Source of the DNA: Prevotella melaninogenica
GTDB taxonomy: Bacteria; Bacteroidota; Bacteroidia; Bacteroidales; Bacteroidaceae
Direction: 5' to 3'
Assembly: GCF_018127925.1 (NCBI RefSeq)
Contig: NZ_CP072348.1
Location: 1,408,001 to 1,472,000 of the forward strand
Length of the DNA stretch: 64,000 nucleotides
Part shown: positions 1 through 7,932 of the stretch, in pieces
Position numbering within the stretch: the stretch's first letter is position 1
How the letters are laid out: each line of letters opens with the position of its first letter
Notes under the pieces: model-generated
The model's input: the letters and a program-made list of their open reading frames with translations, nothing else
Databases searched by the model: none
What the model was told of the DNA's origin: nothing
Translations under genes and position numbers: made by a program

Positions 1-270
1 GGTCGCTCATCTAATGGTCGTTCATCTGGTGGCAATGGTCGCTCTGCAAGCGGTCGTGGTGGTTACGGCAGCCGTGGCGAAGGTCGTCAGGACACTCGTG
101 AGCGCAAGGGCCGTGGTCGTCGCCAGTATGATGACAATCCTTTCGGAGGACAGCATAAGTTCAAGAAAGATGATTGGAAGGAACTAATGAAGGGTGGTCC
201 TGCTAAGTTGAAGGGCGAAGAGCCTGACTTTTCTGAGGAAGGTTGGGCAAGACGTAGACCAAAGAAGTAA
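1..270 (+). CDS. C-terminal tail of a Gly/Arg-rich basic protein (possibly DEAD-box RNA helicase), 5' end outside window
   Basis: The frame is open from the first base to a TAA at 268-270, giving the last 89 residues of a protein that begins upstream. The first half is low complexity, made of Gly, Arg, Ser and Asn with RGG-like pieces (GRGGYGSRGEGR), followed by a basic ERKGRGRR stretch and the end EEGWARRRPKK. Such tails are typical of Bacteroidetes DEAD-box RNA helicases and other RNA-binding proteins and would contact RNA non-specifically. No catalytic motif is inside the window, so the helicase assignment is inference from tail composition. A G/C-rich hairpin repeat starts just after the stop codon. 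Confidence 0.5.
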   Translation, partial: GRSSNGRSSGGNGRSASGRGGYGSRGEGRQDTRERKGRGRRQYDDNPFGGQHKFKKDDWKELMKGGPAKLKGEEPDFSEEGWARRRPKK

Positions 271-310
271 AAGACCCCACCCCGACCCTCCCCAAAGGGG
301 AGGGAGACTT
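271..310. repeat. G/C-rich hairpin repeat (REP-like)
   Basis: CCCTCCCC (286-293) and GGGGAGGG (297-304) form a perfect stem immediately after the stop codon of the first gene. It belongs to a family also seen at 11299, 36875, 37094, 41968, 50199, 57542 and 57741. It may end transcription here, though no T-tract follows. Confidence 0.6.
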
Positions 311-385
311 AGCGTATAACATTGGAGAGGCTTTCGATAAATTGGCTATACATCAATCATATATTGTATAGCGCATTGCTATCTT

Positions 386-462
386 CATGAGTGGTGTTAA
401 GCCTCCGCACCATTGGTGCAGAGCATCAGCACGAGTAGTGCGGAGCCTCAACACGATGGCTA
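386..462. repeat. Tandem palindromes at 22-bp spacing, GCACCA/TGGTGC type
   Basis: GCACCA-t-TGGTGC is centred on 413 and GCAC-N5-GTGC on 435, exactly 22 bp apart, with degenerate half-units on each side (TGGTG near 392, CACGATGG near 453). The array fills the gap before the small membrane protein gene. The same core occurs at 39961-40065. Confidence 0.6.
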
Positions 463-519
463 AAAAGGGGAGAAAACGACTATTGTTAGCATTATATTAC
501 ACCTTTTCCAGTAATAACT

Positions 520-879
520 ATGTACAAAATCATAGCCAGTTTATACCGTTTTAATATGAGAGGGGCTAACAGAAGCATTCCTTATTTTGCTACCTTGACA
601 AACCTTCTCGCACTGTTTACACTTTGTTTCTTTATAATAATTGGTTTATTAAATATGCAGAGTGTATTAAATTTTTGGCATACAGGCTCAAAATCAGGGG
701 ATTACCTAATAGGTGCGATTGTTGCTATTCCTTTATACCTCTTAATGTTTCTGCTATTTCCCGAACGAAAGATGAAAGAACAAGAGGCATTACTGACAAA
801 GAAAGAATATAAACTGGGACTATTCTGTTATGTTTTGTTGCTAATAATATTAATGATTATCCTTTTCTCTATTATCTAA
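520..879 (+). CDS. Small hypothetical integral membrane protein
   Basis: A 119-residue protein I do not recognise. Three hydrophobic segments are visible, at about residues 24-45, 62-80 and 100-119, separated by short polar loops including a basic/acidic loop (PERKMKEQEALLTKKE, about 81-96). It has no signal peptide of lipoprotein type and no enzymatic motif. It stands alone, 250 bases after the preceding gene and facing the S46 peptidase gene across a strong bidirectional terminator. The AT-rich coding sequence and lack of family resemblance suggest a fast-evolving or strain-specific gene. Confidence 0.6.
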   Translation: MYKIIASLYRFNMRGANRSIPYFATLTNLLALFTLCFFIIIGLLNMQSVLNFWHTGSKSGDYLIGAIVAIPLYLLMFLLFPERKMKEQEALLTKKEYKLGLFCYVLLLIILMIILFSII

Positions 880-942
880 AAAGATATTAGATGCTTGTTG
901 TAAAAGTCAATAAATACACTTATAGATACACCTTCACAAAAT

Positions 943-978
943 AAAAGAGGTACGTTCATTCTTGAACATACCTCTTTT
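943..978. terminator. Bidirectional intrinsic terminator
   Basis: AAAAGAGGTA (943-952) pairs with TACCTCTTTT (969-978), with an inner GTTCA/TGAAC stem and a 4-base loop. It lies between converging genes; the A/T ends supply T-tracts on both strands. Confidence 0.85.
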
Positions 979-997
979 AATATATTAAGAGTAACCC

Positions 998-3121
998 TTA
1001 CTGTGGGTTAATTTCCTTCAAAAGGCGGTCAGCGTGACCCCACTTATCCATCAAGTAGAGGACGAAGCGGATGTCAACACCAATACAACGTGCGAGCTTA
1101 CGATCGAAGTTGATGTCGCTTGAAAGGCTATCCCAGTTGCCGTCGAAAGCAAGACCAATCAGGCGACCCTTACCATCGAACATTGGAGAACCTGAGTTAC
1201 CACCAGTGATATCATTGTTAGTAAGGAAGCAAAGCTGCATCTTACCAGTTCTCTTATCAGTATAACGACCGAAGTCCTTAGCACTCATAAGGTCCATCAT
1301 GATAGGCTCAACCTTGTAGTCCTCAAGTTTCTTGCCCTTCTTCATCTTCTCAACAATACTCTCAGCTGTGGTGTAGTAGTTGCTATCGAAGCCACCAATC
1401 ATATAGCCACCCACCTGTCCATAAGACATACGCATGGTGAAGTTGGCATCACTATAATGTGGCATATCCATCTCCATCTGTACCTTTGCCTCGCAGAGTT
1501 TCTTCTCTTCCTGCTCGATAGCAGCAAGTTTTTCTGCATAGCTGGTCATAACTTCCTGATAAACCATTACGAGCTGTATACCAAGTTGGATACCCGGGTC
1601 CTCAAAAGTCTTCTCATTATTAAAGAACTTGTAGTCCTTAGTGAGCAGATTACTCTTTGAATAGAGCCAGTCAGTGTACTTCTTATAGTTGTTACCGAAC
1701 TTTGTCTTGATGAGTTTGAACTCCTCTGGCAGATATTGAGCAGGTACGTGTGCGGCATAATTCTTCAACATAGCGGCTGTCATCTCCTTATCAAGCGCAA
1801 TATTCCAGTCGCTACTATTGTCCTTAAACTGCATATATTGCTTTGCTGAATCATCCTTATCTCCCTGTGGTTCGATTGCACCACGAGTGATATCAATAGC
1901 TCTCTGAACAAACTCTGACACCTTCCAGAATGACTCGTTCCAGTAAGCCTGAGCCAAAGCAACGTCATTGCTCTCTTTATAAAGGTTGGCCAACTTAGCA
2001 AAGTCAACATTTACAGTTGGGTCCTTCACTGTCTTCTCATCCAACCATCTTTGTATCTTAGCCTCATATTCAGCCTTCTGACGAATCAAACCGATGGAAT
2101 CGATACATTTATTCATACCAATAGAGTTCTTCCAGTAGTTAGCTGATGTAACATACTTGTTCTCATATTGGAGGCGAGTCTTGCCGTTCTTGTCCATATA
2201 CTTCTTCATAAGAGCGAGCTTGATGTCGCGAGCCTGCACACGTACAGTGTTCTCTATATCTCTACGCTGCTGTATACCGTATGACGACAAGTAACGACTT
2301 GTAGAACCCGGATAGCCAATTGTCATCGCAAAATCCTTATCCTTATAACCCTCAAGACTTACAGGAGCCCAGTTTTCTGGCTGATAAGGCACATTATCCT
2401 TTGAATAAGCAGCTGGTCCGTTGGTCTTAGGATCGGCATAAATACGGAACACAGAGAAGTCACTTGTCTGTCGTGGCCACATCCAGTTGTCTGTTTCACC
2501 ACCAAACTTACCCATACTCTTTGGAACAGTAAATACCAAACGAACATCTTGGAAGTCCTGATATGTAGTGGCATAATACTTATTTCCCTCATAGAAAGCA
2601 TCTACACTGATATGCAAAGTCTTATCAATTGTCTTGATAGAGTCGGTCAAATGATTTGTAAGAGAATCGATAATCGCCTCTGTCTGTTCAGCATTCTTAC
2701 CTGCAATAAGCTTATTAACACGAGGAGTAATATCCTCCTGCTTCTTCATGAAGGAAACAAAAAGGTCTTTGCTTGGGAGTTCTTCTGCATAGCTTTTTGC
2801 ATAGAAACCATCCTTCATATAGTCATGTTCAACGGTTGAAAGGGCATTAATTGCACCGAATCCACAGTGGTGGTTGGTGAAAACAAGACCTTTCGGTGAC
2901 ACAACAACACCTGAGCAGAAGCCAGAAAAGTTGATAACAGAATTGCTAATAGCGTTAGGTGCACCGTAAAGCATGTTACGTGGCAACTGGAATCCTTCGG
3001 CTACCATTTGTTCATAGACGGCATCTGGCAAGTTGTAGAGCGTCCACATACCCTCGTCAGCATGCATGGATGTACTACCCAATGCAAGAAGTCCGGCAAT
3101 AAGTAAAGTCGATTTCTTCAT
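998..3121 (-). CDS. S46 family dipeptidyl-peptidase, DPP7-like
   Basis: A 707-residue exported serine exopeptidase that removes dipeptides from peptide N-termini, probably in the periplasm, as in asaccharolytic oral Bacteroidetes. A signal peptide ends near residue 21. The chymotrypsin-like triad is His85 (TNHHCGFG), Asp221 (RQTSDFSV) and Ser643 (TGGNSGSP). Eighteen residues after the serine is Gly661 (FDGN); in characterised S46 enzymes Gly here goes with DPP7-type preference for hydrophobic P1 residues, whereas Arg gives the DPP11 Asp/Glu preference. That specificity call is inferred from one position. Length matches the family (about 700-720). The gene lies 29 bases downstream of the flippase gene on the same strand and may be co-transcribed with it. 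Confidence 0.93.
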   Translation of the reverse strand: MKKSTLLIAGLLALGSTSMHADEGMWTLYNLPDAVYEQMVAEGFQLPRNMLYGAPNAISNSVINFSGFCSGVVVSPKGLVFTNHHCGFGAINALSTVEHDYMKDGFYAKSYAEELPSKDLFVSFMKKQEDITPRVNKLIAGKNAEQTEAIIDSLTNHLTDSIKTIDKTLHISVDAFYEGNKYYATTYQDFQDVRLVFTVPKSMGKFGGETDNWMWPRQTSDFSVFRIYADPKTNGPAAYSKDNVPYQPENWAPVSLEGYKDKDFAMTIGYPGSTSRYLSSYGIQQRRDIENTVRVQARDIKLALMKKYMDKNGKTRLQYENKYVTSANYWKNSIGMNKCIDSIGLIRQKAEYEAKIQRWLDEKTVKDPTVNVDFAKLANLYKESNDVALAQAYWNESFWKVSEFVQRAIDITRGAIEPQGDKDDSAKQYMQFKDNSSDWNIALDKEMTAAMLKNYAAHVPAQYLPEEFKLIKTKFGNNYKKYTDWLYSKSNLLTKDYKFFNNEKTFEDPGIQLGIQLVMVYQEVMTSYAEKLAAIEQEEKKLCEAKVQMEMDMPHYSDANFTMRMSYGQVGGYMIGGFDSNYYTTAESIVEKMKKGKKLEDYKVEPIMMDLMSAKDFGRYTDKRTGKMQLCFLTNNDITGGNSGSPMFDGKGRLIGLAFDGNWDSLSSDINFDRKLARCIGVDIRFVLYLMDKWGHADRLLKEINPQ

Positions 3122-3150
3122 AATGATATTATTGATTAAATGATACTTGT

Positions 3151-4602
3151 TTATTTCTTTGCAAACCGACTGCGTAATTTTTGCAGCGGAAAGTCATGAT
3201 AAAGCACGTGAGCTATAAAGAGAATAATCACCAATGTATTGATTCCCAAGGCTGCAGGAACGGGCAGATTAGCGTTAGTATAGGTGATAATGGCAAAGAA
3301 GAGACCACCTATCAGCAGATAGACAAAGATACTCTTCAATGGATAGTCTATCGGGTACTTACGCTGACCAACAATATATGACAGCACCATTGCCGTAGCA
3401 TTGCCCAAGAAACCTGCCCAAGCACAAGCGATATAACCATATCTTGGTACGAAAATCACGTTGATTCCGATGATTACAGCACATCCAATGCCTGAGAAGT
3501 AGGCGCCCCAAATCGTTTTATCAATGAGTTTATACCAGAAACTAAGGTTGAAGTAAACACCTGTCATGATACCTCCTGCCATCACGATAGGTACCACCTT
3601 CAAGCCTACCCAGTAGTCACGACCGATGATATGGCGCAGAATATCCATATACCCCATTACCACCAAGAAGGCAAGGAGCGTAAAGATAATAAAAAACTTC
3701 ATAGCTCTCGCATAGGTTTCCTTATTGTCTTTGTCGCGTGCCTTACCAAAGACGAATGGCTCATAGGCATAGCGAAAAGCCTGCGTAATCATCGACATAA
3801 TCATTGCAATCTTACTTGCAGCACCAAAGATACCCAATTGTGTATGCGCATCATTGTCCTTGTAGACGTATGGGAAGATGATATAACCTGCCGTCTGATT
3901 AAGAATACCAGCTATACCAAGGAAAAGTATTGGCCAAGTATAGGACAACATCTTCTTTGCCAAAGGCATATCAAGCAACTTACCGCCTGCGAAGAAGCCA
4001 TCTTTTAGCTCTTTCCAGAAACAGAAGGTGATAGTCGTTGTACATACAAGGTTGATATAGAAGGCATAACCCACCTCATGTCCGTCAAGGATAAGATAGT
4101 AAACAAGATTCAAAATGATGTTCAAAGCAATGAATAACAGTTTGAAAGTAGCGAACTTAATCGGACGTTTCTTGTATCTTAGATAGGCAAAAGGAATAGC
4201 CTGAAAGGCATCAATTGCTACCGTGACAGCCATAACCCACACATATGAAGGATGTTCCGAGTAACCCATAAAGTCGCAGATAGGCTGTAGGAAGACGAAG
4301 ACCATTGCTATGAATAGCAGTGAAGAAAGCCCTACCAAAGACAAAGTAGTAGAGTAAACTTTCTTCGGATCTTGGTCAGTCTTATTGGCATAACGGAAGA
4401 AAGTCGTCTCCATTCCATAAGTCAAAACGACCAACAGCAACGCAGTATAGGCATAGATGTTTGTGATAACACCATAGCCACCGCTCGCCGCACTAATTTT
4501 CGCTGTATAGAGGGGTACAAGAAGGTAGTTTAAGAACCTTCCGATGATACTGCTCATTCCGTAGATAGCAGTGTCTTTTGCAAGTGATTTTAAATTTGCC
4601 AT
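3151..4602 (-). CDS. Polysaccharide flippase (Wzx/MATE-like lipopolysaccharide biosynthesis protein)
   Basis: A 483-residue inner-membrane protein with about 14 hydrophobic segments across its whole length and the N-terminal pattern of the polysaccharide-synthesis/MOP exporter family (LKSLAKDTAIYGMSSIIGRF, then LLVPLYTAKISA). Members move undecaprenyl-linked sugars across the inner membrane. No glycosyltransferases or other polysaccharide genes surround it, so it is an isolated flippase, which is common in Bacteroidetes; its substrate cannot be inferred. It precedes the S46 peptidase gene by 29 bases and follows the SpmA-SpmB fusion gene by 90 bases containing an AGGCTAAT repeat. Confidence 0.9.
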   Translation of the reverse strand: MANLKSLAKDTAIYGMSSIIGRFLNYLLVPLYTAKISAASGGYGVITNIYAYTALLLVVLTYGMETTFFRYANKTDQDPKKVYSTTLSLVGLSSLLFIAMVFVFLQPICDFMGYSEHPSYVWVMAVTVAIDAFQAIPFAYLRYKKRPIKFATFKLLFIALNIILNLVYYLILDGHEVGYAFYINLVCTTTITFCFWKELKDGFFAGGKLLDMPLAKKMLSYTWPILFLGIAGILNQTAGYIIFPYVYKDNDAHTQLGIFGAASKIAMIMSMITQAFRYAYEPFVFGKARDKDNKETYARAMKFFIIFTLLAFLVVMGYMDILRHIIGRDYWVGLKVVPIVMAGGIMTGVYFNLSFWYKLIDKTIWGAYFSGIGCAVIIGINVIFVPRYGYIACAWAGFLGNATAMVLSYIVGQRKYPIDYPLKSIFVYLLIGGLFFAIITYTNANLPVPAALGINTLVIILFIAHVLYHDFPLQKLRSRFAKK

Positions 4603-4611
4603 TGTTGTATT

Positions 4612-4682
4612 GTAGTTTAGCTTATTTGCCTTATTAGGCTAATAAGGCTTATAGGGCTAATAGCCCAATAGCTTAATAGATT
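4612..4682. repeat. AGGCTAAT-type intergenic repeat, copy 1
   Basis: Alternating TTAGGCTAATAAGG, AGGGCTAATAGCCC and AATAGCTTAAT pieces fill the 90-base gap between two minus-strand genes. The same words recur at 19645-19692, 23518-23578 and 41462-41517. Several pieces are mutually inverted and can fold. Confidence 0.6.
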
Positions 4683-4692
4683 CAATGATCTC

Positions 4693-5919
4693 CTAAAAGA
4701 ATATATAGCAGATTGCGATTGCGGCAATTACACCAACCAAATCGGCTAATAGTCCACAAGCTAATGCATGACGTGTATACCTTATGCCGATGCTTCCGAA
4801 GTAAACCGCCAGGATATAGAAAGTAGTATCTGTTGAACCTTGGAAGATACAACTCAATCTGCCAACGAATGAGTCAACACCAAAAGTTTTCATTGATTCC
4901 AACATAAGACCACGTGCGCCACTACCAGAAAGCGGCTTCATAAAAGCAGTTGGGAGTGCATCTACGAATCTTGTGTCAAGTCCGCACTGCTCCACACACC
5001 ACTTAATTCCCTGTATCAAAAGGTCCATTGCACCCGAAGCACGGAACACTCCAACAGCCACAAGGATAGCTACCAAATAAGGAATGATACGTACTGCGGT
5101 TTGGAATCCATCCTTCGCTCCTTCGATGAAAGCGTCATAAACGTTCACTTTCCGTAACAACGCCACAACGATGAAAAGCATGATTATCGACATGACAATC
5201 AAGTTAGAGGCAACAGATGACACCGTATTCGTCATCTGCTTATCCATCTGTCCGAATCCCCAAATTAACAATCCAACAAAGCCTATAATACCAACAAGCC
5301 CCAAAAACAATGTCGGGTGGAAAATATTGATACGCTGCCAAGTTGCCGTAATGAGGATACCAGCAATCGTAGCTACCGTTGTTGCCAACAGAATTGGGAT
5401 AAACACATCCATAGGTTGTGCTGCACCGTTCATGCTTCGATAGCCAAGAATAGTCGTAGGGATGAGCGTCAGACCCGAAGTATTCAATACTAAGAACATT
5501 ATCATCGGGTTAGTTGCCGTGTCTTTCTTTGTGTTCAGCTCTTGCATCTGCGCCATCGCCTTCAGTCCTGTAGGCGTAGCTGCATTGTCAAGTCCTAACA
5601 TGTTCGAAGCTATATTCATAAAGATAGAACCCATAACAGGGTGATTCTTAGGAATATCAGGGAAGAGTTTTGAGAAGAAAGGGCTAAGCATACGTGCAAG
5701 AACATTGACAACACCAGCCTTTTCGCCAATCTTCATGATTCCTAACCACAGTGTCAAGACTCCTGTCAAGCCTATTGATGTTTCAAAGGCATTCTTAGAT
5801 GAATCAAAGGTAGAGTTCATCATCTTCTCGAATATCGTTGTATCACCCATCAACAGAGAGATAATTCCGAAGACAAATGCTATTATGAAGAAACCTATCC
5901 AAATATAGTTCAGTGCCAT
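4693..5919 (-). CDS. SpmA-SpmB fusion (nucleoside recognition domain membrane protein)
   Basis: A 408-residue polytopic membrane protein. Residues about 1-190 correspond to SpmA (GLTGVLTLWLGIMKIGEKAG, then NMLGLDNAATPTGLKAM) and about 245-408 to SpmB (SGSGARGLMLESM, then GSTDTTFYILAVYFG), both carrying the Gate/nucleoside-recognition fold. In spore-formers the two halves are separate spore maturation proteins; the fused form is usual in non-sporulating Bacteroidetes, where its role is unknown and may be transport. The gene starts a minus-strand group followed by the flippase and peptidase genes. A TATCTTTG element at 6007-6014 suggests a leader of about 80 bases. Confidence 0.88.
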   Translation of the reverse strand: MALNYIWIGFFIIAFVFGIISLLMGDTTIFEKMMNSTFDSSKNAFETSIGLTGVLTLWLGIMKIGEKAGVVNVLARMLSPFFSKLFPDIPKNHPVMGSIFMNIASNMLGLDNAATPTGLKAMAQMQELNTKKDTATNPMIMFLVLNTSGLTLIPTTILGYRSMNGAAQPMDVFIPILLATTVATIAGILITATWQRINIFHPTLFLGLVGIIGFVGLLIWGFGQMDKQMTNTVSSVASNLIVMSIIMLFIVVALLRKVNVYDAFIEGAKDGFQTAVRIIPYLVAILVAVGVFRASGAMDLLIQGIKWCVEQCGLDTRFVDALPTAFMKPLSGSGARGLMLESMKTFGVDSFVGRLSCIFQGSTDTTFYILAVYFGSIGIRYTRHALACGLLADLVGVIAAIAICYIFF

Positions 5920-6240
5920 TTATCGCTTTAAAACTGTTTTAATATGTCTGTTATGAATCAGAAGTGGGGACAGAAAGCCCCACAATGGCACCATTCTTTC
6001 CCAATGCAAAGATAAACATTTCTGTGTGAACCTACAGCATAATAAACTAAAAAGATGTTGTTAGCCTCCGTGTTTCTAACTGTTTTGCCGATAACAAGCT
6101 GTAGATTATTTTCGAAAGCGCTACCAAAACAACATTTATTAAGCCCTGTCTTTAGATGTTTTATCGATGATTAAACCGATTTGCATGTACAGTTTAGTCT
6201 TTTTAACATACGTAATTGTGTTTATGTTGTACGAAGTCTT
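5920..6240. other. Divergent intergenic region, no gene seen
   Basis: About 320 AT-rich bases separate the divergent SpmA-SpmB gene and the 144-residue hypothetical gene. Apart from the two -7 elements at its ends and a small GGGG/CCCC hairpin near 5967-5982, I see no gene or repeat here. Confidence 0.5.
6007..6014 (-). promoter_or_regulatory. Probable -7 element for the SpmA-SpmB gene
   Basis: Read on the minus strand the bases are TATCTTTG, matching the Bacteroidetes -7 consensus TAnnTTTG. No good TTTG box lies 19-21 bases upstream, so only the -7 element is supported. Confidence 0.45.
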
Positions 6241-6248
6241 TATCTTTG
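6241..6248 (+). promoter_or_regulatory. Probable -7 element for the 144-residue hypothetical gene
   Basis: TATCTTTG is followed by CA, the usual Bacteroidetes -7 box context. A TTG at 6216-6218 gives a slightly long 22-base spacer. The start codon is about 95 bases downstream. Confidence 0.5.
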
Positions 6249-6343
6249 CAAACGTCTTTTTGGGATAGAATTTTATCTATTTCCGATTACTTTTATTACA
6301 TAATTAGTCACTTTGCGAATAAAGATAGTAACAGCAAGACTAT

Positions 6344-6778
6344 ATGGGTATATTCGATTTCTTTAACAAGAATAAGCGTAAGGCGCAGCAAAATGAACAA
6401 TGTCTCTTAGATGAAGAAGGGACAGGGGAGGCTGACCTATGGTCGAAGGCTTATGTGGCAGAGCCACAATGTTATGAAAAAGAGGGAAAAGAAAAGCTTT
6501 TGAATTTTGTTATAACAGAGGGAGTGAATACCATTCTACCAATGTATCCCAATGAGTTATATAAAAGCGAAGAAGAAAACTTCTCTGACATTCGTCTTAC
6601 ATTTGTAAGTACGACAAAGAAAGGTGAGGTGGTTGACTTACCTTTCTTTCATTGTGTACCCGCTTTATCCAACTACGCTGTGGAGTATAGAGAGCCTAAC
6701 GTCCTGATTAGAGGACTGAATGCTGCGGAAATGGGCTTACTTATCTCTGGCGTAAAACAGTCGTTAAAACGTATCTAA
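6344..6778 (+). CDS. Hypothetical cytosolic protein, 144 residues
   Basis: I do not recognise a family. The protein starts with an amphipathic basic segment (MGIFDFFNKNKRKAQQ), followed by an acidic stretch and a globular alpha/beta-looking body ending LLISGVKQSLKRI. There is no signal peptide or membrane segment. The ATG at 6344 is preferred because a TATCTTTG promoter element lies about 95 bases upstream and a purine-rich AGCAAGA sits just before the ATG. The gene stands alone; downstream is a copy of the long dispersed repeat. Confidence 0.6.
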   Translation: MGIFDFFNKNKRKAQQNEQCLLDEEGTGEADLWSKAYVAEPQCYEKEGKEKLLNFVITEGVNTILPMYPNELYKSEEENFSDIRLTFVSTTKKGEVVDLPFFHCVPALSNYAVEYREPNVLIRGLNAAEMGLLISGVKQSLKRI

Positions 6779-6874
6779 ACGTCTGGAATAGGATTCACAA
6801 TATCAATCCAAATAAATTCCGGTTATGGTTGCAAGAGTTTCTTCCCATAATCGGATTCATCTTTTCACGACCGC

Positions 6875-7010
6875 TTTTTGTAAACTATTTTCGCACACTT
6901 CAATTCCTATACATGCTCTTTTGGCTTCTTAAAGACGCCCAATTGGCTTGCAAAAGGTGCCCTTTAGCAACGTTACTAACGCCCTTTTGAAGTCCAATTA
7001 TTATCTTTAG
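6875..7010 (+). repeat. Dispersed ~130-270 bp repeat, copy 1
   Basis: The stretch contains TTTGTAAACTATTTTCG, ACATGCTCTTTTGGCTTCT, AAAGACGCC, TTGCAAAAGGTGCC and CTAACGCCCTTTTGAAGTCC in order. The same ordered words occur at 22057-22325 and 60476-60745 on the plus strand and at 31440-31630 on the minus strand. No gene is present here. Confidence 0.7.
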
Positions 7011-7097
7011 GCCAAATCAAAAGATTGAGTCTAAAGAGCCGTTGTACTAAACCAAACAGAAGAGTGGTATGATACTTATCCCGAGTTCAGGTTAATA

Positions 7098-7134
7098 CAA
7101 AAAGAGGATGTGCCTTCATTATTGACACACCCTC
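7098..7134 (-). terminator. Terminator downstream of HU-like gene A
   Basis: On the minus strand GAGGGTGTGTC pairs imperfectly with GGCACATCCTC and is followed by TTTTTG. It lies about 60 bases past the HU-like gene stop. A related GAGGGTGTGTC stretch also follows HU-like gene B (around 47046). Confidence 0.6.
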
Positions 7135-7193
7135 GCCTATGCTCTTTTCTGTAATCTGACACTTCTTCTTTACAAGAGATGATCGAAGAGAGC

Positions 7194-7658
7194 TTATTCA
7201 GGGACTGGACCGACACTTTCCTCTTTCTTTTTCTTCTCTTTCTTTTCCTCCTTCTCTTTCTCATCCTTCCACTCCTCCCAGTAGATAGTTTCAGACACCA
7301 GCGAACGAGTGGCAACCTTATTGCTTTGTGTGCGTGAGGTTTCAGGAATGAAGCGGACACGGATGCCTTTTATCTGCTTTGCCGTCACTTCTTCTGGCTT
7401 CGCAATTCCCTTGTCGGCATTGATAGTGTAGTAAAACGTGCCGACACCCTCCAACTTCACCGTGCGACCCTCTGCCATAAAGGACGCCAGCACACCGCCT
7501 AAATCTTTCAGTACAGCATACGTGTCACCACGACTCACCGTTGAAATCAATGCCAATCGGTCAGCCACTTGGTCTGTCGTTACGGGCTTCCCTACGGTTA
7601 TCGCTTCTGGATACCATAGTCCTGTTAGCTTTTTCTTTACTTTCTTAAAAAATGCCAT
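7194..7658 (-). CDS. HU/IHF-like DNA-binding protein (HU-HIG type), cassette A
   Basis: A 154-residue protein of the Bacteroidetes HU-related DNA-binding family. The HU-like fold spans about residues 18-125: a helical dimerisation part (TTDQVADRLALISTVSRGDT, YAVLKDLGGVLASFM), the strand pair VKLEGVGTFYYT and the arm region ending VRFIPET. The C-terminus is an extreme Lys/Glu run (about residues 132-148) ending GPVPE, an ending also found in its paralogue at 47072-47536. It is the last gene of cassette A, 274 bases downstream of the variable lipoprotein gene on the same strand, with a palindrome array between. Linkage to a surface lipoprotein gene in both cassettes suggests a local regulatory or DNA-structuring role; this is inference. 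Confidence 0.85.
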   Translation of the reverse strand: MAFFKKVKKKLTGLWYPEAITVGKPVTTDQVADRLALISTVSRGDTYAVLKDLGGVLASFMAEGRTVKLEGVGTFYYTINADKGIAKPEEVTAKQIKGIRVRFIPETSRTQSNKVATRSLVSETIYWEEWKDEKEKEEKKEKKKKEESVGPVPE

Positions 7659-7711
7659 AATATTAATGTTTTAAAGTTGGTAAATATAATATGTAAATTA
7701 TTTTCTTATTC

Positions 7712-7808
7712 GAGCCACCCTCGGTATGGGACTGAGGGTACCTAAGTATCATACTTAGGGTACCTGAGTATGATACTTAGACCCCCTAAGTATCATACTT
7801 TGGCACCC
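7712..7808. repeat. Tandem palindromes at 22-bp spacing, CTAAGTAT/ATACTTAG type
   Basis: Four palindromes are centred on 7728, 7750, 7772 and 7794, each exactly 22 bp apart. The first is CCCTC/GAGGG; the other three are variants of CTAAGTAT-c-ATACTTAG. The array lies between the variable lipoprotein gene and the HU-like gene of cassette A, the same position as a different palindrome array in cassette B (47608-47746). Confidence 0.85.
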
Positions 7809-7932
7809 TGTTTATAAACCCTTGATTATCAGTCACTTACAAAGAGCCTATTTTTATTCTCTTTTGTCATGTTTTTTCGCATTAATTCTTGCCTTTTAGA
7901 GGACGATACCAGTAAAGGGGCAATCGCAAGAA

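Noticed and set aside
7712-7808. Palindrome arrays as CRISPR repeats
   Set aside because: Units are only 22-23 bp in total, with no unique spacers of constant length and no cas genes nearby.
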